Origin: Treponema maltophilum ATCC 51939
GTDB lineage: Bacteria; Spirochaetota; Spirochaetia; Treponematales; Treponemataceae
Assembly (NCBI RefSeq): GCF_000413055.1
Contig: NZ_KE332518.1
Coordinates: 1,799,583-1,863,582, forward strand
DNA: 64,000 nucleotides
Direction of reading: 5' to 3'
Under the pieces are notes generated by a model, which saw only the letters and a list, made by a program, of their open reading frames with translations, was not told the origin of the DNA and made no database searches. Positions within the stretch are counted from its first letter, which is position 1; every line of letters begins with the position of its first letter. The position numbers were made by a program, and so were the translations under genes. This document shows, piece after piece, positions 35,941-44,559 of this stretch.

Positions 35941-36906
35941 TCAGCGGCGGTGAGCAAGCACCATCCGCGTTAATTTTTCTCCGGCTTCCTTAGCCTTTCT
36001 CAATCCTTCCGTTTCTTCTTCAAGGGTTTTATGCGGAATAATCAGTTCCAGTATTAACGGAAGTTTATAGGGAGAAGCGGCGATCAATTCGCACACACGT
36101 TCCCAATCGGTAACTCCCGTAAAGGGAAGCATGTGCCTGTCCGACTGCTGGATTGAGCCGTCCCGATCGGTCGAAAGCGACATATCGACGGACTTATTGT
36201 CATGCAAATGAACGGCAACCAATCTGCTGTAATATCTTTCAAGGAATTCATGTTTACAGTCCGTGCATGCCAAAATCGAATGCCCGGAATCAAAGCATAT
36301 TCCCATGTATTCGGGAGAATAGCGGTCGAACAACCGGTCAAATTGTTCAAACTGATATTCCTTCGGAGTACACATAATGTTTTCAATCGCAATCCGTACT
36401 CTTTTTGCCCTGCAATAGGATTCCATTTCATCGAAGGATTTAAAAGCCTGCTTCCAATACAGTTCTTTAAAGGCGCCGTCCGCTTCAAAATCTTCATAGG
36501 GAAGCACCATGTGCAAAACGATTTCTTCCGCGCCGATCGCGTGCGCCAAATCGACTCGGTTTAAAACCAGCTCTATGCCCGACAAGCGGTTGTATTCATA
36601 GGGAGAAGTGATGTCTTTTCTTGAATCGCGTAATCGGTGCCGATTTAAAAAACGGTGCTGACCGTCGATAATCCTAAAACGCGTATTTCCTTCGGATGCG
36701 TGGACGCCCTTGGCTTTCAGATGATATTTTTCAAGCAGCTCTTTAATTTGTATAATTTCCCATTTCGAGTACAAATATTCAAAATCCCAATCATGGCACC
36801 AGTGAACGTGCGAAAAGCCGGCGTCCGCCAGTTTCTTCAGTTGACAGTCCATCGATTCGGGCGATAATTCGTAGATCCCGAAATCGCTTGCCAATGCGAG
36901 TTCCAT
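35941..36906 (-). CDS. sugar phosphate isomerase/epimerase-like TIM barrel
   Basis: The 321-residue protein shows the xylose-isomerase-like TIM barrel pattern: DAGFSHVHWCHDW near the start, EEIVLHMVLP, IAIENIMCTP with the metal-binding Glu, GICFDSGHS with Asp and His, and VAVHLHDN. Such enzymes isomerise or epimerise sugars and inositols (IolE, IolI, tagaturonate epimerases). The substrate cannot be told from the sequence. GGAGG precedes the ATG at 36906. It is divergent from tRNA-Asn. Confidence 0.85.
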   Translation of the reverse strand: MELALASDFGIYELSPESMDCQLKKLADAGFSHVHWCHDWDFEYLYSKWEIIQIKELLEKYHLKAKGVHASEGNTRFRIIDGQHRFLNRHRLRDSRKDITSPYEYNRLSGIELVLNRVDLAHAIGAEEIVLHMVLPYEDFEADGAFKELYWKQAFKSFDEMESYCRAKRVRIAIENIMCTPKEYQFEQFDRLFDRYSPEYMGICFDSGHSILACTDCKHEFLERYYSRLVAVHLHDNKSVDMSLSTDRDGSIQQSDRHMLPFTGVTDWERVCELIAASPYKLPLILELIIPHKTLEEETEGLRKAKEAGEKLTRMVLAHRR

Positions 36907-37020
36907 ACCGCCTCCTTTTTGCTTCAAGCAAACTCGACAGGTGGATTATTATCCGTCTTGTTCACAATTGTCAATCGCCTATTGACACAATCGGCCTTTT
37001 AGTGTAGAGTATTTTTACTT

Positions 37021-37093
37021 TCCCCTGTAGCTCAGCCGGTAGAGCAACAGACTGTTAATCTGTGGGTCCGCAGTTCAAGCCTGCGCGGGGGAG
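37021..37093 (+). tRNA. tRNA-Asn (GTT)
   Basis: The cloverleaf folds cleanly: acceptor TCCCCTG with CGGGGGA, D stem GCTC/GAGC, anticodon stem ACAGA/TCTGT around loop CTGTTAA giving anticodon GTT, and T stem CGCAG/CTGCG around TTCAAGC. CCA is not encoded. A terminator follows at 37116. Confidence 0.95.
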
Positions 37094-37115
37094 CTATAAA
37101 ACTTTTTATAAATCG

Positions 37116-37165
37116 AAAAGGCTGTCTTAACATCGTTCCAATGCGACCCTGAGACGGCTTTTTTT
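37116..37165 (+). terminator. terminator after tRNA-Asn
   Basis: AAAAGGCTGTCT (from 37116) pairs with AGACGGCTTTT (from 37152) with G-T pairs and is followed by further T, a standard intrinsic terminator. Confidence 0.75.
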
Positions 37166-37236
37166 ATGCCCGCGTTCTTTTTTGGTTCTATGGTGTTTTT
37201 TGAGTTTGTTTCGTAAAAATTCCGGTAAAAATTTGC

Positions 37237-37270
37237 TTGACAAAGTCCGAAATTCGGGTTAACGTTAACC
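37237..37270 (+). promoter_or_regulatory. lacI-type gene promoter with overlapping operator
   Basis: TTGACA (37237-37242) and TAACGT (37260-37265) are 17 bp apart. A perfect 14-bp palindrome GGTTAACGTTAACC (37257-37270), with the central CG typical of LacI-family operators, covers the -10 box and ends one base before the ATG. Transcription should start at the ATG, giving a leaderless message under autorepression. Confidence 0.8.
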
Positions 37271-37271
37271 T

Positions 37272-38273
37272 ATGGGAACAACATTGTCTTCGGTAGCGCA
37301 AAAAACGGGATTTTCGGTGAATACCGTATCGCGTGTATTGCGGGGAGATAAAAACATCAGCACCAAAACGACTCAAATTATAAAAAAAGCCGCAGAAGAG
37401 CTGGAATATATTCCGAACTATATTGCAGGCAGTATGCGCCGCAAAGAAACAAAAACAATCGGCGTTATTTCGGCGGATTCCTCAAATCCCTTTTTTGCCG
37501 AAATAATTTTAGGCATAGAAGAAACCGCAAAAAAGCACGGTTACCACATTTTGCTGATGAATACGGAAGAGAGCCCCGAAAACGAGTGCACCGCCCTTAA
37601 AATCCTGCAAGCCCGTCAAGTTGACGGCTTAATCAGTATGCCCGTATACAACGACGAGCAGGTTACCGCCTTGTACGAAAAATTCCCGCATCCCTACCTT
37701 TTCGCCGGCAGAAAGGTACTCGGTTTGGAGGAGCATTCGATTATATTCGATGATGAGCGTACGACATATGTTTTAACGGAGCGATTTATAAAAAAGGGAC
37801 ACCGACACATACTGTATATAACCGGACCCGCGCAAGTCAGCAATACCTTTGACCGCCTGTACGGTTACGTATGCGCGTGTATAAAGCATAAAATTCCGGT
37901 TAAGCGCTCCTATATAATAAAAAGCGGCGGTCATATTAAGGACGGCTACAAGGCTGTTTGCAAAGCCGTAAAAAAAGGCACCTCTTTTACGGCGGTTATA
38001 TGTTTTAACGATCTCGTCGCCGCCGGCGTTTTGCGCGCTTTAAACGAGCAAAAGATACGGGTTCCCGAAGACGTTGAAGTTGCCGGCTGCGATAATCTGC
38101 AAATCGCGCAATTTTTAACTCCGGCGCTGAGCACGCTTGAAGTTCCGAAAAACCGCTTGGGCGAAAAGGCGGTTTTGGAATTGATAGCACACATGCAAAA
38201 TAAAGACCGGCCGTATAAAACAATATATTTAAAAACCCGTATGATGTTCAGGGAGTCGACCCTGAATGAATAG
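37272..38273 (+). CDS. LacI-family transcriptional regulator
   Basis: The 333-residue protein has the LacI helix-turn-helix (TLSSVAQKTGFSVNTVSRVL) with hinge helix, then a periplasmic-binding-protein-like sensor domain (TIGVISADSSNPFFAEIILG). It would control the sugar importer genes that follow on the same strand. It has no Shine-Dalgarno; promoter placement indicates leaderless translation and an operator over its own promoter. Confidence 0.93.
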   Translation: MGTTLSSVAQKTGFSVNTVSRVLRGDKNISTKTTQIIKKAAEELEYIPNYIAGSMRRKETKTIGVISADSSNPFFAEIILGIEETAKKHGYHILLMNTEESPENECTALKILQARQVDGLISMPVYNDEQVTALYEKFPHPYLFAGRKVLGLEEHSIIFDDERTTYVLTERFIKKGHRHILYITGPAQVSNTFDRLYGYVCACIKHKIPVKRSYIIKSGGHIKDGYKAVCKAVKKGTSFTAVICFNDLVAAGVLRALNEQKIRVPEDVEVAGCDNLQIAQFLTPALSTLEVPKNRLGEKAVLELIAHMQNKDRPYKTIYLKTRMMFRESTLNE

Positions 38274-38281
38274 GATGCCTG

Positions 38282-38323
38282 TTGTAAAAGTATCGCTTTT
38301 ACAATTAAAAACCGCATTGCGGT
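38282..38323 (+). repeat. two hairpins before importer gene
   Basis: TTGTAAAAG-TATCG-CTTTTACAA (38282-38304) and ACCGC-ATT-GCGGT (38311-38323) lie between the regulator and the binding-protein gene. They may act as a weak terminator for the regulator or as a stabilising leader. Confidence 0.6.
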
Positions 38324-38348
38324 ATAAAAAATTTATCAGGAGGAAGGC

Positions 38349-39626
38349 ATGAAAAAACATTTGAAAAAGTCGGCGGCAATGCTGTCGGCACTCGTTCTCG
38401 CCGTCAGCGTATTGTTTGCGGGGGGAACAAAGGAAATGGCAAAAGACGGGCCGGTTGAAATTACCTTTTGGTCGTTATTTACCGGCGGAGACGGTGAATT
38501 TTTCGACGCGATGGTTGCCGAATTTAACAGGACGCACAGCGATATAACTTTAAAAAGCGATACCGCTAAATTCACGGACTATTATACGAAACTTACGACC
38601 GCTTTAACGAGCAAAAACGCGCCCGATATAGTGGTTTTGCACCGCGACAGTATGCTTCCCTACGTTAAAAGCGGCGTTTTATATCCGCTCGATGAAGCCT
38701 TAAAAGAAATGAACGCTCCGATAAACGACTTTGTAAAAGCCGCAATCGACGCATGCAAATTCAACGGCAAACAATATTCGCTGCCCTTGGACGTTCACCC
38801 GCTGATTATGTACTGCAACAAAGACCTGCTCGCAAAAGCCGGCGTTACGAAAATTCCGCAAACCTATGACGAACTGGTAGCCGCCGCCAAAAAAGTGCAG
38901 GATACGACCGGAGCAGTCGGAATCGCGCTGGATAATACTACCGCGGTATACAAAGCCTACACCTTAACCAGAATGTTTATTTCCGGCATGGGACAGGGCG
39001 GCGGAAAAGTTATTGATGTTGCAAGCAATAAACCGGCTTTCAATACCGCACAGGGAAAAAAGGTCGTGCAGGATATAATCGATTTGGCAAACAAATACGG
39101 CGTAGTACCCAAAGCCTATGATTACGATTCTTCCGTTGCCGATTTTAAAGCGGGCAAAGCCGCCTTCCATATCAACGGCGTGTGGGCAACCGGCGGATTT
39201 GAACAGCAAAAAGGCCTTAACTTTGAAGCGGTTCCCTTCCCCGCTCTTTGGGGAAAACCCGGCGCATGGGCAGGTTCGCACACCTTGGCGATTCCCGTAC
39301 AAAAGAAAATGGATCCCGTAAAGGTTAAAGCGGCGCTCACCTTTATTTTGTGGATGACCGAACACGGAGAAATGTGGGCAAAAGCAGGCCATATTCCCAC
39401 CCGGATTTCCGTACGCAATAAGCCGGAATTCAAGGCTATGCCGTACCGACCCGGCTACGTAACGGCCGCCGACTCGGTTATTCCCGCGCCGAATACACCC
39501 GCATGGGAAGAAGTATACGGCAATTTGTCCGATTTGCTTGAATACGCAGTTGCGAACAACCAAAGCGCAAACGACGCGATTCAGGCAATGGATAAAAAAG
39601 TAACGGAAATATTGGCTACGTACTGA
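38349..39626 (+). CDS. sugar ABC transporter substrate-binding protein (family 1)
   Basis: The 425-residue protein has a signal peptide (KKSAAMLSALVLAVSVLFAG) with no lipobox cysteine and the fold of maltose-type binding proteins (VEITFWSLFTGGDGEFFDAM at the N-terminus, PDIVVLHRDSM, GKAAFHINGVW). It would capture an oligosaccharide or sugar and deliver it to the two permeases that follow. AGGAGGAAGG is the ribosome site. The LacI-type regulator upstream should control it. Confidence 0.93.
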   Translation: MKKHLKKSAAMLSALVLAVSVLFAGGTKEMAKDGPVEITFWSLFTGGDGEFFDAMVAEFNRTHSDITLKSDTAKFTDYYTKLTTALTSKNAPDIVVLHRDSMLPYVKSGVLYPLDEALKEMNAPINDFVKAAIDACKFNGKQYSLPLDVHPLIMYCNKDLLAKAGVTKIPQTYDELVAAAKKVQDTTGAVGIALDNTTAVYKAYTLTRMFISGMGQGGGKVIDVASNKPAFNTAQGKKVVQDIIDLANKYGVVPKAYDYDSSVADFKAGKAAFHINGVWATGGFEQQKGLNFEAVPFPALWGKPGAWAGSHTLAIPVQKKMDPVKVKAALTFILWMTEHGEMWAKAGHIPTRISVRNKPEFKAMPYRPGYVTAADSVIPAPNTPAWEEVYGNLSDLLEYAVANNQSANDAIQAMDKKVTEILATY

Positions 39627-39657
39627 GAAATCGGATTCGTATAATCTTTGCTCGACG

Positions 39658-39697
39658 GGCTGTCCGAAACGCTGCGGCCTTTTGGACAGCCTTTTTT
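39658..39697 (+). terminator. intercistronic terminator hairpin after binding-protein gene
   Basis: GGCTGTCC (39658-39665) pairs with GGACAGCC (39684-39691), followed by six T. It lies just before the permease ribosome site, so it should reduce transcription of the permeases relative to the binding protein. Confidence 0.8.
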
Positions 39698-39707
39698 GGA
39701 GACAACA

Positions 39708-40577
39708 GTGATACCCGGAAATTCGGATACCAGAGACGGAGTGCTTTTTTGCCTGCCCTTTGTAGCGGCATTTATCATTTTTCTTGTATTCCCGATCGTA
39801 TTCGGTTTTTTTATCAGCTTTTTCCGCTGGGATATTTTATCAAGCCGCCAATGGATCGGATTCGATAACTATATACGGATGTTTTCGGACAAAACTTTTT
39901 ATACGTCCTTATGGCATACCATATTTTTTGTTCTTGTTTCGACTCCGCTTTTGCTCGTCATCGGCTTTTTAATGGCTTTATTTGTAACCTCGCATTCGGC
40001 GCTTAAAGGTACGGCCGAGAACGTATTCTTTTTGCCCTATATTCTTTCAATAACCGTTATTGCCACCTTATGGGCGTGGCTTTTTCAGCGCAGCTACGGA
40101 CTATTTAACAGAATTATCATTTCTTTCGGCAAAACACCCGTCAATTGGCTTACATCGTCGGATACGGCAATGTGGTCAATAATCATAGCTACCCTGTGGT
40201 GGACGGCGGGGTTTAATATGGTACTTTTTTCCGCCGGCATCAAACAAATTTCGTGGGACATTTATGAAGCCGCACGCATAGACGGAGCCTCTTACGGACA
40301 AACGATTTTTAAAATCACCATACCGCTCATACGTCCCACAACCGTTTTGTGCTTAATTTTGCAAATAATCGCATCGTTTAATATTTTCGGACAAGTATAC
40401 GTTATGACCGGCGGCGGCCCCTACGGTTCAACGCGCGTATTGGTACAGTATATTTATGAAACCGGTTTTAAATATTTTAAAATGGGTTATTCGTCCGCCA
40501 TGGCCTACGTTTTATTTTTTATCATTATGATTATCTCGATAGTACAGTACAAGCTGTTGTCAAAGGAAGATGTATGA
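39708..40577 (+). CDS. sugar ABC transporter permease (MalF type)
   Basis: The 289-residue protein has six membrane helices and the EAA loop (YEAARIDGASYGQTIFKITIPL) that contacts the ATPase. The start is GTG at 39708 with GGAGA five bases upstream; an earlier ATG at 39648 would place the terminator hairpin inside the gene. Its stop overlaps the next start by four bases. Confidence 0.92.
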   Translation: MIPGNSDTRDGVLFCLPFVAAFIIFLVFPIVFGFFISFFRWDILSSRQWIGFDNYIRMFSDKTFYTSLWHTIFFVLVSTPLLLVIGFLMALFVTSHSALKGTAENVFFLPYILSITVIATLWAWLFQRSYGLFNRIIISFGKTPVNWLTSSDTAMWSIIIATLWWTAGFNMVLFSAGIKQISWDIYEAARIDGASYGQTIFKITIPLIRPTTVLCLILQIIASFNIFGQVYVMTGGGPYGSTRVLVQYIYETGFKYFKMGYSSAMAYVLFFIIMIISIVQYKLLSKEDV

Positions 40578-41380
40578 AAAAACACATATTGACTTTTCTT
40601 ATGGCGGCCGTTTTACTTGCATGGTTTTTTCCGCTTTTTTGGCTTGTGCTGACGTCTTTGAAAACGGAAAATCAAATTATAAGCGGCGAATCTTTGTTGC
40701 GCGGAAGTTTAACGCTTGCCAATTATATAAAGGCTTTTTCTGCAACCGAGATTTTTGCCTGGCTTAAAAACTCTTTTCTTATATCGTTTTTTACGATGGT
40801 CGGAACGGTTGTGCTTGATTTACCGATTGCCTACGCTCTGGCACGGATTCATTTTAAGGGCCGCAATATACTGTTTTGGTGTATTATGGCAAGCATGATG
40901 ATTCCTTTCCAAGTATTGATTATTCCGCTGTATTTGCAGTTTAACGGCTACGGCCTTTTAAATACGCTTTCAGCCGTCGTGCTTCCCCGTTTGGTTTTTC
41001 CCGTAGGAATTTTTATTATCAAACAATTTTATGAAGGAGTGCCGGCCGCCCTTGAAGAGGCGGCGTTTATAGACGGCGCAAACCGTTTTAAAATATTCAC
41101 TTTCATTATGGTTCCGCTGGGGAAATCCGCAATCGTAACGACTTTAATCATAGCCTTTATAAACGCATGGAATGATTTTTTATGGCCGCTGATTGTCATA
41201 AGTGAAACGGTAAAATATCCGGTAACGGTCGGAATCGCAAATTTTCAGGGAACGCACGGCACCGAATATGCTCTGATTATGGCGGGAGCCTTTATTGCTT
41301 CCGTTCCGCAGTTTATCTTCTATGCGATTTTCCGCAAGCAGATAATCGCCGGACTTGTTACAACCGGTATAAAAGGATGA
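40574..41380 (+). CDS. sugar ABC transporter permease (MalG type)
   Basis: The 268-residue partner permease has six helices and the EAA loop (LEEAAFIDGANRFKIFTFIMVPL). It forms the channel with the preceding gene product. No ATP-binding subunit is encoded in this cluster, so the importer probably uses a shared MsmK/UgpC-type ATPase from elsewhere. Confidence 0.93.
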   Translation: MKKHILTFLMAAVLLAWFFPLFWLVLTSLKTENQIISGESLLRGSLTLANYIKAFSATEIFAWLKNSFLISFFTMVGTVVLDLPIAYALARIHFKGRNILFWCIMASMMIPFQVLIIPLYLQFNGYGLLNTLSAVVLPRLVFPVGIFIIKQFYEGVPAALEEAAFIDGANRFKIFTFIMVPLGKSAIVTTLIIAFINAWNDFLWPLIVISETVKYPVTVGIANFQGTHGTEYALIMAGAFIASVPQFIFYAIFRKQIIAGLVTTGIKG

Positions 41381-41389
41381 ACGCATCCT

Positions 41390-43486
41390 ATGGAAATTAA
41401 AATTACGGAATCCGGAACCGGAACTTTACGCGTATATGCCGACGGCAAAAAAAAATTCGACATTAAAAATATCGTCGCTTCTCCCGGGTATGCGGGGAAA
41501 AGTACCGGAACGGCGCTATGCGGCAATACGGCTCAAACTTTTTTTCCCGGCTGCGTACAATCAACCGCCGTAAACCGCATCGGCGACGCTTATTTTAAAA
41601 TAGACGATACGTGGATCTTTACTTCGGGCGGCAAAAAGAATATATCGAGCTTTATTTCTTTTCCCGCCGAAGAGCCGGAACTTTTTATTCCTTCGGTGCT
41701 TTTTAAAAAAAACGAAAAAGGGGCGGGACGTTTTTTTAAAGGCGGTATTGAACAAAAATTCGTATTGTATGAAGACCGCACGCCGCTTCCCGGCTGTACG
41801 GTGCTTGCCGAAAAAAATCGGGTTATCATGTGCTGCCTGGATAAACCTTTAAAACAATTTAAATATAAAAGCGCCCTCGTAAGTTCTTTTATAAAAGGCA
41901 AACAGGCCGTATACGCTTTTTATTTTCCCGGCCGGGAAGCTCCTTTTTCGTATCAGGGTAAAACCCGAACCGTTTTTCCCGCGCGGGAAAAATGCTATGA
42001 GGAAATTCCCGAATGTTCCGAAAAAAAGCCCTATGTTATAAAACGCAGCCGGTTCATATATTTTGCCGACTTCGAAGCCGAAACAGCCGGCGCAAATACC
42101 GCCGAGTTAAAAACGGCAGGCACAAAACACGACGATTGCTTCATCGATTACAACAAAGTTTTCGATGCATATTGCGCCTTTATTCAAATTTATACCGGAT
42201 ACGCACGGAAGAAATTTTTCGCACAAAAAACCGCAACTTTTTTCGATTGGCCCTTGTGGTTTGAATTAAAAAAGCGGCACTTGCTTTTTTTATCGGAAAA
42301 GAAGGGGCCGTGCGAAGCGTATATAAAAATGGGAAAGGGAAACGGCGACATTCAGGATGTGTACGAATTTACGGGAGCTTCCTTTTTAATAAAAAGCATA
42401 GAAGCCGCCTTTGTTTTTTCGGAAAGCGGAAATCCCGCTTTAGCCGAAAAAATCGGCACCTTTTTTTTACAAGCGGAAAATCCGCCGATGTCGGGTATTT
42501 TCAGGGACAACCGCAATTTAAAAACGGGCGAATGGGGCGGCTATTTGGGTATTGCCGAAGACAAAACGTACGGCACTTCGGTAAACGCCCGCTGCAACGG
42601 GGAAGCGATGCTCGCCTATCTTCGGTTGTATGAAAGCCTTTTAAAGCGCGGTGTTAAACGCGAAGATTTTATACTGCTTGCAAAACGCGTCGCTTTTTTT
42701 TATCTCAAATGTCAGTTAAAAAACGGCAGCTTCGGACGGTGGTGGACCGCAAGCGGAAAAGTCGTAAATAAAGACGGAACGAACGGTGCGTATATTGTGT
42801 GTCTGCTCATAGCGCTTGTACCCTATTGCGATTCGGCGGAGAAAGAGCCGATCGACAAAGCGATTGCGCGGGCTGCCGTATATTACGGTTCGTTGATTGA
42901 AAACGCCGATTTTTACGGCGATACGCTGGATGCCGACGCCTGCGATAAAGAATCGGCGGTTATCCTTTTGCGCATGAGCCTCGATTTATACGAATATACG
43001 GGCAAAAAAGAATATGTGCAAAACGCCCGAAAAGCCGCACATTTTATACTTACATGGACGTGGTTTTATGACGTTCCTTTTTTGCCTTCAAGTCCTTTGG
43101 GAAAAGCGAAATTTCTAACCGCCGGAATGACAGCGGTTTCAACGGCGCACCATCATCTCGATTTTTACGGCATGTACATCGCGCGGGATTTTTTCCGGCT
43201 GGCAAAGATTTTAGGCGAAACGGACGGTACATTCTACGATGCAAGCGCACGCCTTATGATGAATGCCTGCCGTCAACTTATTTCATGCGAAAAAACGCCT
43301 TTGGGAAAGGGGCCCGAATTTACCGGCTGGCAGCCCGAACAGATAAACCACACGGCATGGGATTACTTTGACCGCGCCGATCGGCAAAAAGGTTTTTTTG
43401 ACGTATGCATTGCATGGGTTCCCGTTTTAACGCTCGGCGCGTATTTAAGCATAAAAGCGGAATTCCCCGAAAAGGGGCTATCTTAA
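41390..43486 (+). CDS. unrecognised 698-residue protein, possible alpha/alpha-barrel glycosidase
   Basis: There is no signal peptide, so it is probably cytosolic. The N-terminal third is strand-rich (about 1-270); the C-terminal two thirds is helical with repeated aromatic, Asp and His motifs (NGSFGRWWTASGKV, DACDKESAVILLRMSLDLYEYTG, STAHHHLDFYGMY, GWQPEQINHTAWDY). That layout, with a beta domain and then a six-hairpin toroid, is seen in many glycoside hydrolases and lyases. Its place nine bases behind a sugar importer suggests that it processes the imported sugar. I cannot assign a family. Confidence 0.6.
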   Translation: MEIKITESGTGTLRVYADGKKKFDIKNIVASPGYAGKSTGTALCGNTAQTFFPGCVQSTAVNRIGDAYFKIDDTWIFTSGGKKNISSFISFPAEEPELFIPSVLFKKNEKGAGRFFKGGIEQKFVLYEDRTPLPGCTVLAEKNRVIMCCLDKPLKQFKYKSALVSSFIKGKQAVYAFYFPGREAPFSYQGKTRTVFPAREKCYEEIPECSEKKPYVIKRSRFIYFADFEAETAGANTAELKTAGTKHDDCFIDYNKVFDAYCAFIQIYTGYARKKFFAQKTATFFDWPLWFELKKRHLLFLSEKKGPCEAYIKMGKGNGDIQDVYEFTGASFLIKSIEAAFVFSESGNPALAEKIGTFFLQAENPPMSGIFRDNRNLKTGEWGGYLGIAEDKTYGTSVNARCNGEAMLAYLRLYESLLKRGVKREDFILLAKRVAFFYLKCQLKNGSFGRWWTASGKVVNKDGTNGAYIVCLLIALVPYCDSAEKEPIDKAIARAAVYYGSLIENADFYGDTLDADACDKESAVILLRMSLDLYEYTGKKEYVQNARKAAHFILTWTWFYDVPFLPSSPLGKAKFLTAGMTAVSTAHHHLDFYGMYIARDFFRLAKILGETDGTFYDASARLMMNACRQLISCEKTPLGKGPEFTGWQPEQINHTAWDYFDRADRQKGFFDVCIAWVPVLTLGAYLSIKAEFPEKGLS

Positions 43487-43503
43487 TTCGCCGGCTTGTA
43501 AAG

Positions 43504-43545
43504 TCAAAAAAAGCCGCAAAGCTTGTCTTTGCGGCTTTTAATTTT
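43504..43545. terminator. bidirectional terminator
   Basis: AAAAGCCGCAAAG (43509-43521) and CTTTGCGGCTTTT (43527-43539) form a perfect 13-bp stem with a five-base loop and A and T tracts on both sides. It separates the converging glycosidase-like gene and the transketolase operon. Confidence 0.9.
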
Positions 43546-43563
43546 TGCGGTGCTTTTACCGCT

Positions 43564-44523
43564 TTATTTTTTTCGCTTGAGGGTTTCGCGCGCCGTTTGC
43601 ACAATGTGCGCCGACGTAAGGCCGAAGCGTTCTTCCAAATAATCCTGCGGGCCTACTTCGCCGAATTCGTCTTCGACCGCAACATAGCCGACCGGAACGG
43701 GACACTTGTTGGAAAGCGCATCCGCACAGGCACTGTACAAGCCGCCTATTTTGTTGTGGTTTTCGGCGGTAAGCACGGCACCCGTCTTTTTCGCATAAGA
43801 AACCAGCAAATCCGCATCGAGGGGCTTTACCGTAAACATATCGATAACGGCAGCCGAGATGTTTTCCTTTGCAAGCATATCGGCAGCCTGCAGCGCCTTT
43901 GCGGTCATTATACCGCAGGAAACGAGGGTAATGTCCGTTCCTTCGCGAAGCACGATGCCCTTTCCCAGCGGGAATTTTTGCTTATCGGCGTACACTTTCG
44001 GGGATGTTTTTCTTCCCACGCGCAGGTACTTGATACCGTGAATGTCTTTGCACTGTTCAACCACGCTTTCGAGCATGGAAGCGTCCGTAATGTCGAAAAC
44101 CATACTGCCGGGAATGCTCCGGTACAGCGCCATATCTTCAAAGGGCATGTGAGTGCCGCCGTTAAAGGTTGCGCATACGCCCGGATCGGTGCCGATAACG
44201 GTTACCGAATTACCGGCATAAGCGCCCGACAAAAAGATTTGATCGAAACAGCGGCGCGATGCAAAAGGCCCGAAAGTATGCATAATCGGCTTAAAGCCTG
44301 CGGCCGATAAACCCGATGCGACGCCGGCCATATTGGCTTCGGCAATGCCGCAGTTTACCGCGCGTTCCGGATGTTCGGCCGCCCACTTTGCCGTTCCGAT
44401 CGTATTCATCAAATCGGCGTCAAGATAAATGACGTCCTTATCTTCTTCGGCCAAATGCGGAATCAGCTTACTCAGCACATCTTTAAACGCTCTGTCCTGT
44501 TCTCCGTTATATACAATGTTCAT
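43564..44523 (-). CDS. transketolase, C-terminal subunit
   Basis: The 319-residue protein corresponds to the pyrimidine-binding and C-terminal domains of transketolase (GIAEANMAGVASGLSAAGFKP with the catalytic Glu, LSGAYAGNSVTVIGT, SCGIMTAKALQAADML). With the N-terminal subunit it transfers two-carbon ketol units between sugar phosphates. GGAG six bases upstream of the ATG shows that it is a separate gene, not a broken one. It is the last gene of the operon. Confidence 0.92.
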   Translation of the reverse strand: MNIVYNGEQDRAFKDVLSKLIPHLAEEDKDVIYLDADLMNTIGTAKWAAEHPERAVNCGIAEANMAGVASGLSAAGFKPIMHTFGPFASRRCFDQIFLSGAYAGNSVTVIGTDPGVCATFNGGTHMPFEDMALYRSIPGSMVFDITDASMLESVVEQCKDIHGIKYLRVGRKTSPKVYADKQKFPLGKGIVLREGTDITLVSCGIMTAKALQAADMLAKENISAAVIDMFTVKPLDADLLVSYAKKTGAVLTAENHNKIGGLYSACADALSNKCPVPVGYVAVEDEFGEVGPQDYLEERFGLTSAHIVQTARETLKRKK

Positions 44524-44559
44524 ATATTGCTCCGTAAAAATATCTGATTCAATGCTTCG

